From Ferruginibacter sp. (GTDB lineage: Bacteria; Bacteroidota; Bacteroidia; Chitinophagales; Chitinophagaceae), in contig JANXXM010000018.1 in the NCBI GenBank assembly GCA_025350645.1, positions 1 through 53,177 of the forward strand: 53,177 bases of DNA, given 5' to 3'. The notes beneath the pieces are model-generated. The model ran no database searches. It had not been told where the DNA came from and saw only the letters and a program-made list of their open reading frames with translations. A program made the position numbers and the translations under genes. This document shows, in pieces, positions 1-7,099 of the stretch (the stretch's first letter is position 1; every line of letters starts with the position of its first letter).

Positions 1-80
1 ATTTTGCCATCTTGCTCTGTACGGCGGAGTCTTTTTAATGTTACCACTTCTTCGTTTGTTAGATCTATTGAGTAAGACAT
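1..80 (-). CDS. Partial N-terminus, possible IS630-type transposase
   Basis: The first 26 codons of a gene read leftward out of the window from an ATG at 80. The peptide begins MSYSIDLTNEEVVTLKRLRR and then TEQDGK. The pattern 'hydrophobic-DLT-EE-x3-L-x-RL-R' resembles the opening of IS630-family transposases, which begin with a helix-turn-helix, but the fragment is too short to be sure. If it is an insertion sequence, the window may end here because an assembly broke at a repeat. Other helix-turn-helix proteins are possible. Confidence 0.35.
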   Translation of the reverse strand, partial: MSYSIDLTNEEVVTLKRLRRTEQDGK

Positions 81-192
81 AAGTATATGTTTGGTTACTC
101 AAAGATATATAATCGGAATTATTTAAGCAAATTAGTATAATCAAAAGAATGCAATATTTCTTAACATAATCAACAGCTATTTTTCAAAAACA

Positions 193-220
193 AAACCCCG
201 CTTTTTTCAAAACGGGGTTT
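193..220 (-). terminator. Rho-independent terminator of fusA
   Basis: AAACCCCG at 193-200 pairs perfectly with CGGGGTTT at 213-220 around a 12-nt loop. On the minus strand the stem is followed by a T-rich stretch. It lies 22 bp beyond the fusA stop codon. Confidence 0.75.
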
Positions 221-242
221 CGCATTTATTAAAATATAAAAT

Positions 243-2399
243 TTAATCTTCCACTTTCATTTTACCCTTTGCTTTTGCTATTATTTCTTCTGCAACTGCA
301 TTTGGTGCAGGCGCATAATGACTAAACTCCATGGTAGATGTTGCACGACCGCTGGATAATGAACGCAACTGTGTTACATAACCAAACATTTCGCTTAGAG
401 GCACTTTTGCTTTTATAACCTGTACACCATGCTTGCTGTCCATACCTTCCAGCATGCCACGGCGGCGGTTAAGATCGCCTGTTACATCACCCATATATTG
501 ATCTGGTGTAAGTACTTCTACTTTCATTATCGGCTCCAGTAATACAGGTTTTGCTTTGCGACCTGCTTCTCTGTACCCTTGCTTTGCACAAAGTTCAAAA
601 GAAATAGCATCACTATCCACATCATGATAACTACCATCTGTAATTCTTACTTTCATATTTACCATAGGGTAGCCTGCCAATACACCATTGGTCATACTAC
701 TTGTAAACCCTTTAATGATAGGTGCTATAAATTCTTTTGGAATACTACCACCAAAAATTTCGTTTACAAATTGTAATCCGCCAGTTGTATTCTCTGGTAA
801 TTTAAGCCACTCATCATCTGCAGGGCCTATATGAAATGCGATATCACCAAACTTACCTCTACCACCTGTTTGCTTTTTATATGTTTCTCTATGAGAAATC
901 GTATCTCTTAAAGCCTCTTTATAAGCCACCATTGGTGCACCTTGGTTTATTTCTACTTTAAACTCCCGCTTCATCCTGTCCACAATAATTTCCAGGTGAA
1001 GTTCCCCCATACCACTCAAAATAGTCTGGCCGGTTTCTTCATCTGTACGTACCCGCAATGTAGGATCTTCTTCTACCAGCTTGGCAATAGCCATACCCAT
1101 TTTATCAACGTCTGCCTGTGTTTTTGGCTCTATCGCAATAGAGATAACCGGCTCGGGAAAAGTCATAGATTCTAGTACAATAGGATGATCTTCGTTACAC
1201 AAAGTATCGCCTGTTTTTATATCTTTAAAACCAACTGCTGCACCAATATCACCTGCTTCAATATAATCTACAGGGTTTTGTTTGTTAGCATGCATCTGCA
1301 TAATACGGCTTATACGCTCGTTTTTTCCTGTACGGGTATTCAATACGTAACTTCCTGCATCTAAACGACCGCTGTATGCCCGGAAGAAAGCCAGACGCCC
1401 TACAAAAGGATCTGTCATAATTTTAAATGCCAAAGCACTAAATGGTTCTTTAGGATCTGCATGGCGCACCAGTTCTGCACCAGTATCTGGGTGAATCCCG
1501 TTTACAGCTTCAATATCCAAAGGACCAGGTAAATATCTTACAACTGCATCCAGTGCAGTTTGTACACCTTTATTTTTAAAGGAGGAGCCGCACATCATTG
1601 GTATAATAGAAATATCAATGGTAGCTTTACGAATAGCTTCATGCATTTCTGCTTCAGTTATCGTATTAGGATCATCGAAGAATTTCTCCAATAATTTTTC
1701 ATCATAATCAGCAATAGCTTCAATTAATTCCTGACGGTATTGAGCAACCTCATCAGCCATATCTTCCGGGATAGGAACTTCCTGAAAAGTCATTCCTTTA
1801 TCTGCCTCGTTCCATACAATTCCTTTCATGGTAATTAGATCTACCACACCGGTAAAGTTGTCTTCAGCACCAATCGGCAATTGCAAAGGCACCGCTTTAG
1901 CACCTAGCATTTCACGAACCTGCTTTACAACGTTTAAGAAATCTGCACCACTTCTATCCATCTTGTTTACAAAACCAATACGAGGTACTTTATATTTATT
2001 TGCCTGACGCCAAACTGTTTCAGATTGCGGTTCTACACCACTCACTGCACAAAACAATGCAAGCAAACCATCCAATACACGAAGACTACGCTCTACCTCT
2101 ACGGTAAAATCCACGTGACCGGGAGTATCAATAATATTAAATTTGTATTGTTTTGTATCGGGTGTTTTTTCACCATTTACCATAGGAAAATTCCAAAAGC
2201 AGGTAGTTGCAGCACTTGTAATAGTAATACCTCTCTCCTGTTCCTGAGCCATCCAATCCATTGTAGCGCCACCATCATGTACTTCACCTATTTTGTGGTT
2301 TACACCGGTGTAGTAAAGGATACGCTCTGTAGTAGTGGTTTTGCCGGCATCAATGTGTGCAGCAATACCAAAGTTTCGTTGATAACGTAAGTCTCCCAT
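243..2399 (-). CDS. fusA: Elongation factor G
   Basis: EF-G is the GTPase that drives tRNA-mRNA translocation on the ribosome. The 718-residue product, a normal length, has the G1 motif AHIDAGKT at 14-21, the RGITI switch at 56-60, DTPGH at 91-95 and NKMD at 145-148, followed by domains II-V; the late [12 protein letters not shown] segment is intact. An upstream in-frame ATG exists, but the family start is the MGDLRYQRN at 2399. The 28 residues added by the longer reading come partly from a tandem repeat and are unlike EF-G. The gene stands alone here: rpsJ does not follow it, and rpsL with rpsG does not directly precede it, as they would in the usual Bacteroidota str operon. It is a canonical housekeeping-type EF-G with no sign of decay. 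Confidence 0.97.
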   Translation of the reverse strand: MGDLRYQRNFGIAAHIDAGKTTTTERILYYTGVNHKIGEVHDGGATMDWMAQEQERGITITSAATTCFWNFPMVNGEKTPDTKQYKFNIIDTPGHVDFTVEVERSLRVLDGLLALFCAVSGVEPQSETVWRQANKYKVPRIGFVNKMDRSGADFLNVVKQVREMLGAKAVPLQLPIGAEDNFTGVVDLITMKGIVWNEADKGMTFQEVPIPEDMADEVAQYRQELIEAIADYDEKLLEKFFDDPNTITEAEMHEAIRKATIDISIIPMMCGSSFKNKGVQTALDAVVRYLPGPLDIEAVNGIHPDTGAELVRHADPKEPFSALAFKIMTDPFVGRLAFFRAYSGRLDAGSYVLNTRTGKNERISRIMQMHANKQNPVDYIEAGDIGAAVGFKDIKTGDTLCNEDHPIVLESMTFPEPVISIAIEPKTQADVDKMGMAIAKLVEEDPTLRVRTDEETGQTILSGMGELHLEIIVDRMKREFKVEINQGAPMVAYKEALRDTISHRETYKKQTGGRGKFGDIAFHIGPADDEWLKLPENTTGGLQFVNEIFGGSIPKEFIAPIIKGFTSSMTNGVLAGYPMVNMKVRITDGSYHDVDSDAISFELCAKQGYREAGRKAKPVLLEPIMKVEVLTPDQYMGDVTGDLNRRRGMLEGMDSKHGVQVIKAKVPLSEMFGYVTQLRSLSSGRATSTMEFSHYAPAPNAVAEEIIAKAKGKMKVED

Positions 2400-2434
2400 T
2401 TTGTAATTATTAAATTGTTTTTGTTTAATTTTTG

Positions 2435-2490
2435 AATGATACTTCGATAAATCATCTAATATAATGATACTTCGATAAATCATCTAATAT
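2435..2490. repeat. Perfect 2 x 28-bp tandem repeat
   Basis: The 28-bp unit at 2435-2462, beginning AATGATACTTCG and ending CATCTAATAT, is repeated exactly and without spacing at 2463-2490. It lies in the fusA leader, 36 bp upstream of the start codon. Perfect identity suggests a recent duplication or a repeat kept uniform by slippage. Confidence 0.95.
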
Positions 2491-2739
2491 CTTATAATAA
2501 AATCTTCGATTTTCTTTTTCTTAGCCAAGCGAAGAAATAGCAATCGTGAGCCTCTGTGGCCTCGCACATTTCATCTTCATCAATTTATTTGGCTTTTATC
2601 GCAGCGTATTTTGCTCCATACAATTTTCCTTGTAGAATCCGCTGTTGCGGCTTGGGCTTTGTAATTTTTTATGATCTCATATAATGCTAAATCATTCAAC
2701 CGCCATCCTTGTTGATATTTGTTGATGCTTTTTGCGCCG

Positions 2740-2747
2740 CAAAGGTA
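2740..2747 (-). promoter_or_regulatory. Candidate fusA promoter -7 box
   Basis: On the minus strand the sequence reads TACCTTTG, matching the Bacteroidota -7 consensus TAnnTTTG, and is followed by a GC-rich start-like segment. No clear TTTG -33 box is seen at the usual spacing, so this is a motif match only. Confidence 0.45.
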
Positions 2748-2856
2748 AGGGTTTATTGTAATAAATAACTAACATCAGGCTTAGAATAAATGCCTCTAAC
2801 TCTGGCTTTTAGGGAAAAAGGCTTTTTAATGGAAGTCATCGATTAACATTTAAATT

Positions 2857-2864
2857 TATATTTG
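2857..2864 (+). promoter_or_regulatory. Candidate promoter -7 box, leaderless start
   Basis: TATATTTG matches TAnnTTTG and ends only 4 nt before the ATG at 2869. Transcription would therefore start at or next to the start codon. Confidence 0.45.
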
Positions 2865-2868
2865 TATT

Positions 2869-3390
2869 ATGGAAGAAATAGAAATAACTACAGAGCATCT
2901 ACACGAGCAGATAAAAGAAAAGGCAGAAGCCTTAAAGGGTAATCATGGAGGCAAATCGTCTATGTACATCGCAATTTGTACGGCATTAATGGCTGTATTT
3001 GCTGCAATTGCCGGACTTCTAGCTGGTCACTACAGTAATGAAGCATTAATAGGTCAAATAAAAGCATCTGATCAGTGGGCTTTTTATCAGGCAAAATCTA
3101 TTAAGGTAGCTATCAAAAAATTAGAACCATTCGTTGCAGGTAGCGCTCAAAAAACACCCGAGCAAATACAAAATGAGGAAGATGAAATAAAGAAAAAAGC
3201 GCAGGAATTTGAAAAAGAAAGTGCCATAGATTTAGAAAAACATTCTTGGCTTGCAAAGGCAGTAACTTTTTTTCAGGTAGCAATTGCAATATCTGCTATA
3301 TCATTATTATCAGGTAAAACTATGTTATGGTATATTGGAATTCTTTTGGCATTGATAGGTAGCGGTTTTTTTATTACCGGTTTGGTATGA
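2869..3390 (+). CDS. DUF4337 family membrane protein
   Basis: The 173-residue protein has one hydrophobic segment near residues 33-53 and two closely spaced ones at the C-terminus (about 131-149 and 152-172). The central soluble part holds a WAFYQAKSIK motif followed by an acidic/lysine-rich, probably coiled-coil helix (about 98-122). This arrangement is that of DUF4337 proteins, whose function is unknown. It sits on the strand opposite fusA and rpsL, in the place where rpsG might be expected. The start is an ATG 4 nt after a TATATTTG box. The family call rests on overall pattern and the WxxYQAKSIK motif. Confidence 0.75.
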   Translation: MEEIEITTEHLHEQIKEKAEALKGNHGGKSSMYIAICTALMAVFAAIAGLLAGHYSNEALIGQIKASDQWAFYQAKSIKVAIKKLEPFVAGSAQKTPEQIQNEEDEIKKKAQEFEKESAIDLEKHSWLAKAVTFFQVAIAISAISLLSGKTMLWYIGILLALIGSGFFITGLV

Positions 3391-3556
3391 TGTATACAAT
3401 GTTCAGAAATACTTGTATCGGATAGTTAAAAACAACAGTAATCCTTTATTTTTTCTACTACCACATATTTTTTAAAATCATTATGTTTTTAAGTAAACAC
3501 TCATTTTATTTTCATCTGAAATTTAGTTAACATCGAGAATTTGAAATTTTATTTTA

Positions 3557-3574
3557 TTGGCATGAAATATGCAA
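3557..3574 (+). promoter_or_regulatory. Candidate sigma-54 promoter (-24/-12)
   Basis: TTGGCATGAAATATGCAA has GG at 3559-3560 and GC at 3571-3572, separated by exactly 10 bases as in RpoN promoters (consensus TGGCAC-N5-TTGCA). Two positions differ from consensus. It lies about 43 bp upstream of the His-rich protein gene. No enhancer-binding site was identified. Confidence 0.45.
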
Positions 3575-3616
3575 AGTTTATAGAATGATTTATTCACAAA
3601 TTTAAAAACTTTTACA

Positions 3617-3829
3617 ATGTCAAAAGAAGTAGCAAAACATCACCAGGAAGCAGCAACACATCATGAACATGCTGCAAAGCATCACAAAGCAGCTTCGAAA
3701 GAACATGAAGCAGGAAATCATGAGAAGGGAGCACATCATGCACAAACAGCAGAAGGTCACAGTTCTCATGCGGCAGATGCTTCTAAAAATGCAAGTAAGA
3801 AACATGCTGAAGCGCATGGAAGTAAATAA
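3617..3829 (+). CDS. Small histidine/alanine-rich protein
   Basis: This 70-residue protein is of very biased composition: about 15 histidines and 17 alanines, much Lys and Glu, no Cys and no aromatic ring residues. Repeats of the type HHxxAA and HHEHAAKHH continue from residue 8 to about 35 and suggest a single amphipathic helix carrying histidine pairs, which could bind metal ions or nucleic acid. There is no signal peptide or membrane segment, so it is probably cytoplasmic. A strong terminator follows and a possible sigma-54 promoter precedes it, so it looks like a monocistronic, regulated gene. Similar His/Ala-rich small proteins occur in other bacteria without known function. I do not assign one. 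Confidence 0.75.
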   Translation: MSKEVAKHHQEAATHHEHAAKHHKAASKEHEAGNHEKGAHHAQTAEGHSSHAADASKNASKKHAEAHGSK

Positions 3830-3847
3830 GTTTTAAGAAACTTGTAA

Positions 3848-3891
3848 AAAATGGGATGAATGAGTAAATAATTACTTGTTTATCCCATTTT
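3848..3891 (+). terminator. Terminator after the His-rich gene
   Basis: AAAATGGGAT at 3848-3857 pairs with ATCCCATTTT at 3882-3891. An inner GAGTAA/TTACTT stem extends the hairpin. It begins 18 bp after the stop codon. Confidence 0.8.
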
Positions 3892-4125
3892 AAAATCCAA
3901 GAATGAAACAACCTGAGAAAAAACATATTTGCCTATATTCATCCTTCAATTTATATTTAGATAAATTGAAATCGTTTGAATGCTAAATTTGGCTAAAACG
4001 CTTTAATGTCAATATATTCCAAGAACTTAAATTTGCGTCTTTAGGACGCTAGTGTCATGATTTAAAACTTTACTCAACCCTGTTTGTGATAATTATCTCT
4101 TGTATAAAACTTATTCTACTAGATC

Positions 4126-4499
4126 TCACTTCTTAGTTCTTTTTGTACCGTATTTACTACGGCTATGCTTACGGTCTTTCACACCTGCAATAACTAACGA
4201 ACTACGAACGATGTGGTAACGTACCCCGGCAAATCTTTTACCTTATCGCCACGTATCAAAACGATACTGTACTCTTGTAAGTTGTGACCTTCACCCAGTA
4301 TATAGGCAATAAACTCAATCTTATTTGTGAGACGAACTTTTGCTACTTTACGCAGTGCTGAGTTTTGTTTTTTTGGAGTTGTTTTGTACACTCTCGTACA
4401 TACACCACGACGTAGAGGACAAGCATCTAAAGTTCTTGATTTGCTTTTCGCTTTAATAATCTCTTTTCCTTTTCTTACCAGTTGATTTATAGTTGGCAT
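4126..4499 (-). CDS. rpsL: 30S ribosomal protein S12, frameshifted and divergent
   Basis: S12 lies at the decoding centre of the 30S subunit. The frame from the ATG at 4499 reads [12 protein letters not shown] through to KVKDLPG (residue 92), then ends early at 4194 with the unrelated tail YVTTSFVVR. In the other frame the true C-terminus continues from 4224: [10 protein letters not shown], later [17 protein letters not shown], with a stop at 4126-4128. One missing base in or near the CCCC run at 4224-4227 explains both; repaired, the protein has the expected 124 residues. Several normally conserved positions are altered: PKKPN reads PKKQN, AYIPGEGHN reads [14 protein letters not shown] reads LQEYS, RGGRVKD reads RGDKVKD, and RG-LD reads RSSLVI. 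It stands alone, without rpsG. It may be a sequencing indel in the only copy, or a decaying second copy. Confidence 0.85.
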
Positions 4500-4662
4500 T
4501 TATATAACCTTTTTTTTCGGATGGTAAAGGCAAGGGAATTGTGGAATAAAACAAGGGATAGTAAGTCTTTTGCTAATGAGCCAAATTTTTATACAGAATT
4601 TCAAATGCAAACTAATTCTGTAAAATTGTTAGTAATAGTTTTTACAAACAACACACAGGAAT

Positions 4663-4693
4663 AAAAAAGCCACCCAAATGGAGTGGCTTTTTT
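4663..4693. terminator. Terminator downstream of icd
   Basis: AAAAAAGCCAC at 4663-4673 pairs with GTGGCTTTTTT at 4683-4693. T-runs on both strands make it potentially bidirectional. It sits 6 bp beyond the icd stop codon. Confidence 0.85.
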
Positions 4694-4698
4694 AAAAA

Positions 4699-5931
4699 TT
4701 ACATTCCCATTTTCATTTTTAAATTTTCATCAATAGCATCTAAAAATTCTTCGGTATATAAATAATCTTTTCCATGTGCTACTTTATTTCCGCTTATACA
4801 CACTGCAAGGTCTTTGGTCATTTTACCGCTTTCTACGGTTTCAATACAAACTGCTTCTAATGCGTTACAAAACTCAATAAGGGGTTGATTATTGTCTAAT
4901 TTTCCACGAAACGCAAGCCCCCTTGTCCATGCAAAGATAGATGCAATAGGGTTTGTAGATGTTGGTTTTCCTTGCTGGTGATCTCTGTAATGGCGGGTAA
5001 CAGTACCATGGGCAGCTTCTGCTTCCATCGTTTTTCCATCGGGTGTTATTAAAACTGATGTCATTAAACCCAGGCTGCCAAAGCCTTGTGCTACGGTATC
5101 GCTTTGTACATCTCCATCATAATTTTTACAAGCCCATACAAAATTGCCATTCCACTTTAATGCGCTGGCAACCATATCATCAATTAAACGATGCTCATAA
5201 GTAATACCTGCCGCTATATATTTTTCTTTAAATTCATTTTGGTAAACTTCTTCAAAAATATCTTTAAAGCGACCATCATATTTTTTTAGGATGGTATTTT
5301 TTGTAGAAAGATACAATGGCCATTTTTTGCTCAGCGCCATATTCAAACAACTGCGTGCAAAGCCATAAATACTTTCATCCACATTATACATAGCCATAGC
5401 AACACCATCGCCTTTAAAATTAAATACTTCAAAAACCTGTGCTTCGCCACCATCTTCTGGTGTAAAAGTCATCGTTAACTTTCCTTTGCCTTTTATCACT
5501 GTATCAGTTGCCCGATACTGGTCTCCAAATGCATGGCGACCAACAATAATTGGTGCCGTCCAGTTAGTTACCAAACGGGGTACATTTTGCATTACTATTG
5601 GTTCACGAAAAACGGTGCCATCCAAAATATTACGAATAGTTCCGTTGGGCGATTTCCACATTTGCTTTAACTTAAACTCTTCTACACGCTGCTCATCGGG
5701 TGTAATAGTTGCGCACTTAATACCAACGCCGCAGGCCTTTATAGCATTGGCAGCATCAATGGTTACCTGGTCGCTTGTTTCATCTCTATATTCCATTCCC
5801 AAATCAAAATATTGAATAGGAACTTCCAGGTAAGGAAGTATCAATTTATCTTTAATAAATTTCCAAATGATTCTTGTCATTTCATCGCCATCCATTTCTA
5901 CCACCGGGTTTGCTACCTTTATTTTGTTCAT
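4699..5931 (-). CDS. icd: NADP-dependent isocitrate dehydrogenase, type II (IDH1-like)
   Basis: The enzyme converts isocitrate to 2-oxoglutarate and CO2 with NADP in the TCA cycle. The 410-residue protein belongs to the subfamily shared with eukaryotic cytosolic IDH, not the E. coli type. Signs are [15 protein letters not shown] at 9-23, SPNGTIRN at 94-101, [12 protein letters not shown] from 131 (with the equivalent of human Arg132 at exactly 132), [18 protein letters not shown] in the second half, and [10 protein letters not shown]. The start lies only 6 bp after the vapC stop codon, so the gene probably shares a transcript with the vapBC toxin-antitoxin pair; I did not see a separate promoter in that gap. 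A second, unrelated-subfamily isocitrate dehydrogenase lies 1.2 kb away. Confidence 0.96.
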   Translation of the reverse strand: MNKIKVANPVVEMDGDEMTRIIWKFIKDKLILPYLEVPIQYFDLGMEYRDETSDQVTIDAANAIKACGVGIKCATITPDEQRVEEFKLKQMWKSPNGTIRNILDGTVFREPIVMQNVPRLVTNWTAPIIVGRHAFGDQYRATDTVIKGKGKLTMTFTPEDGGEAQVFEVFNFKGDGVAMAMYNVDESIYGFARSCLNMALSKKWPLYLSTKNTILKKYDGRFKDIFEEVYQNEFKEKYIAAGITYEHRLIDDMVASALKWNGNFVWACKNYDGDVQSDTVAQGFGSLGLMTSVLITPDGKTMEAEAAHGTVTRHYRDHQQGKPTSTNPIASIFAWTRGLAFRGKLDNNQPLIEFCNALEAVCIETVESGKMTKDLAVCISGNKVAHGKDYLYTEEFLDAIDENLKMKMGM

Positions 5932-5937
5932 GTGTTT

Positions 5938-6339
5938 TTATTTGTAAATTTTAAGTGAAGTGTATTTTGATATATTTCCAAAATCTCTATCTAAATGCAA
6001 AATACTTGCATCTAAAAAAATAGAATATGCGGCTATTAAACAATCATTTGATTTTCGGATTGTAAAACCTTTTTTTTTGCCTAAACGATAAATATTTGCC
6101 GCCAAAATAGAAATTGGTTTTATATTTTCATTGTATTGTTTCAAACTATCCAGTAATCCAATAATTTTTTGATATTCATTTTCAGAATTGATTCCCTGTA
6201 ATATTTCTTGAAATAAAATGGGGATCAATAATACTTTATCATTACCTAATAAAATATCTAAAATAGTTGTTTCAATACATTTTGTATCTCTGAGGTATCT
6301 AACCCAAACGCTTGTATCCACAATTACCAGATCTTTCAT
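5938..6339 (-). CDS. vapC: PIN-domain ribonuclease toxin, VapC family
   Basis: VapC toxins are Mg-dependent endoribonucleases that cut tRNA or rRNA. This 133-residue protein has the single PIN domain with its acidic residues: Asp8 in VDTSVW, Glu45 in FQEIL, Asp99 in SNDCLIAA and Asp117/Asp119 in LHLDRDF. The start codon overlaps the end of the upstream antitoxin gene by 4 nt, typical of translational coupling. The stop codon is 6 bp before icd. All catalytic positions are present, so the toxin is predicted to be active. The gene symbol is the family name; the RNA target cannot be told from sequence. Confidence 0.9.
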   Translation of the reverse strand: MKDLVIVDTSVWVRYLRDTKCIETTILDILLGNDKVLLIPILFQEILQGINSENEYQKIIGLLDSLKQYNENIKPISILAANIYRLGKKKGFTIRKSNDCLIAAYSIFLDASILHLDRDFGNISKYTSLKIYK

Positions 6340-6527
6340 ATAGCCCTCATTTCATCTAAATTTCCTTCCCAATTTATTTTCCCTTTTAAAGCCATTAACT
6401 TTTTTCTTTTCTCCAACCTCACTAGTTCATCTAAGGCATAATTTACCAAATCTTTTTTACTGGATAATTTTACATACTTCTTAGCCTCTTTAAGCAATTT
6501 ATCATCAATATCTATGTTTGTTCTCAT
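6336..6527 (-). CDS. vapB: VapB-type antitoxin
   Basis: The 63-residue protein starts MRTNIDIDDKLLKEA, a ribbon-helix-helix-like DNA-binding N-terminus, and ends with a charged tail (LKGKINWEGNLDEM) of the kind that wraps a PIN toxin. The ATG at 6527 is preferred over an in-frame ATG ten codons upstream, because the extra residues come from the promoter/operator region and do not fit the family. The stop overlaps the vapC start by 4 nt. The promoter and a pair of direct repeats lie directly upstream, as expected for autoregulation by a VapBC complex. Confidence 0.88.
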   Translation of the reverse strand: MRTNIDIDDKLLKEAKKYVKLSSKKDLVNYALDELVRLEKRKKLMALKGKINWEGNLDEMRAI

Positions 6528-6533
6528 TCTATT

Positions 6534-6571
6534 AAATTTTATACACAAATATATCAAATTCTATACACACA
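6534..6571. promoter_or_regulatory. Putative VapB(C) operator: two direct repeats
   Basis: AAATTTTATACACAAA (6534-6549) and AAATTCTATACACACA (6556-6571) match at 14 of 16 positions. They are spaced 22 bp apart, about two helical turns, and overlap the vapB promoter. This is a reasonable autoregulatory operator, inferred from position and repeat only. Confidence 0.5.
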
Positions 6572-6575
6572 CAAA
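6546..6575 (-). promoter_or_regulatory. vapB promoter (TTTG - N18 - TATATTTG)
   Basis: On the minus strand TTTG (6575-6572) is followed after 18 bp by TATATTTG (6553-6546), close to the Bacteroidota promoter consensus. The vapB ATG begins 18 nt downstream. Confidence 0.6.
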
Positions 6576-6664
6576 ATACAAACTTCTCAAACATATTCTT
6601 TTTTATTATCTTAAAAATTGATACTTTTATTTCATTCATTTAAATTACTTTAAAACTAATTATT

Positions 6665-7027
6665 ATGACAACACAAGAAGTAGCAAACCGTTTTATGGAA
6701 TTATCCAAAGAAGGTAAATTTGATGCGATACAAGATGAACTATATTCAGCAGATTGCGAAAGCATAGAGCCAGCCGCCTCCAATGGCGACGGGCTTACCA
6801 ACGCAAAAGGTATTGATGCTATTAAAGAAAAAGGGAAAAAGTTTAATGAATCAATAATAGAAATGCATGGTGGTTATACAGGAGAACCAATTGTGGCGGG
6901 CAATCATTTTTCGGTAGCAATGGGTATGGATGCGACTATGAAAGAAATGGGTAGAATTAAAATGGATGAAATTTGTGTGTACGAAGTAAAGGATGGAAAA
7001 ATTACAAAGGAGCAATTTTTCTTTTAA
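6665..7027 (+). CDS. SnoaL-like / NTF2-fold protein
   Basis: The 120-residue protein begins MTTQEVANRFMELSKEGKFD and continues with AIQDELYSADCES. It ends KMDEICVYEVKDGKITKEQF, the strand-rich close of the SnoaL-like, NTF2-fold family. That fold forms a small cone-shaped pocket used by isomerases, cyclases and ligand-binding proteins; no catalytic residue pattern lets me choose. It has no signal peptide. It is transcribed alone, divergently from vapB and convergently with the second icd, and a strong hairpin follows its stop codon. Confidence 0.75.
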   Translation: MTTQEVANRFMELSKEGKFDAIQDELYSADCESIEPAASNGDGLTNAKGIDAIKEKGKKFNESIIEMHGGYTGEPIVAGNHFSVAMGMDATMKEMGRIKMDEICVYEVKDGKITKEQFFF

Positions 7028-7034
7028 AAAACTT

Positions 7035-7073
7035 AACCCCCGCATTCAACATGTAAGTTTGAATGCAGGGGTT
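7035..7073. terminator. Hairpin between convergent genes
   Basis: The 15-base arms at 7035-7049 (AACCCCCGCATTCAA) and 7059-7073 (TTGAATGCAGGGGTT) pair with one mismatch. The hairpin lies between the SnoaL-like gene and the second icd and probably ends transcription from both sides, although the T-run is weak. Confidence 0.7.
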
Positions 7074-7099
7074 CACAAAATAATTTCTTCAAAATATTA

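Larger units (their letters stand above)
2400..2868. other. fusA leader / divergent intergenic region
   Basis: This 469-bp gap separates fusA (minus) from a DUF4337 gene (plus). It contains a perfect 28-bp tandem duplication (2435-2490), a likely fusA promoter box at 2740-2747 and a likely promoter box for the rightward gene at 2857-2864. That would give fusA an untranslated leader of roughly 330 nt. On the minus strand a few very short ORFs can be read, the longest about 19 codons and beginning MKMKCARP; I see no support for any of them being translated. No rpsG remnant could be recognised. Confidence 0.6.

Noticed and set aside
2399-2483. Longer EF-G start 28 codons upstream
   Set aside because: The added residues come from the 28-bp tandem repeat and do not fit the conserved EF-G N-terminus.
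2484-2760. Possible remnant of rpsG upstream of fusA
   Set aside because: I read the frames on the minus strand and found no S7 motif; it looks like an untranslated leader.
3620-3817. Minus-strand ORF opposite the His-rich gene (Cys/Met/Phe-rich)
   Set aside because: It is the mirror of His/Ala codons on the real gene; it has no promoter or start context and its composition is implausible.
4482-4664. Short plus-strand ORF upstream of rpsL
   Set aside because: It overlaps the rpsL start, has no recognisable features and lies in the expected rpsL promoter region.
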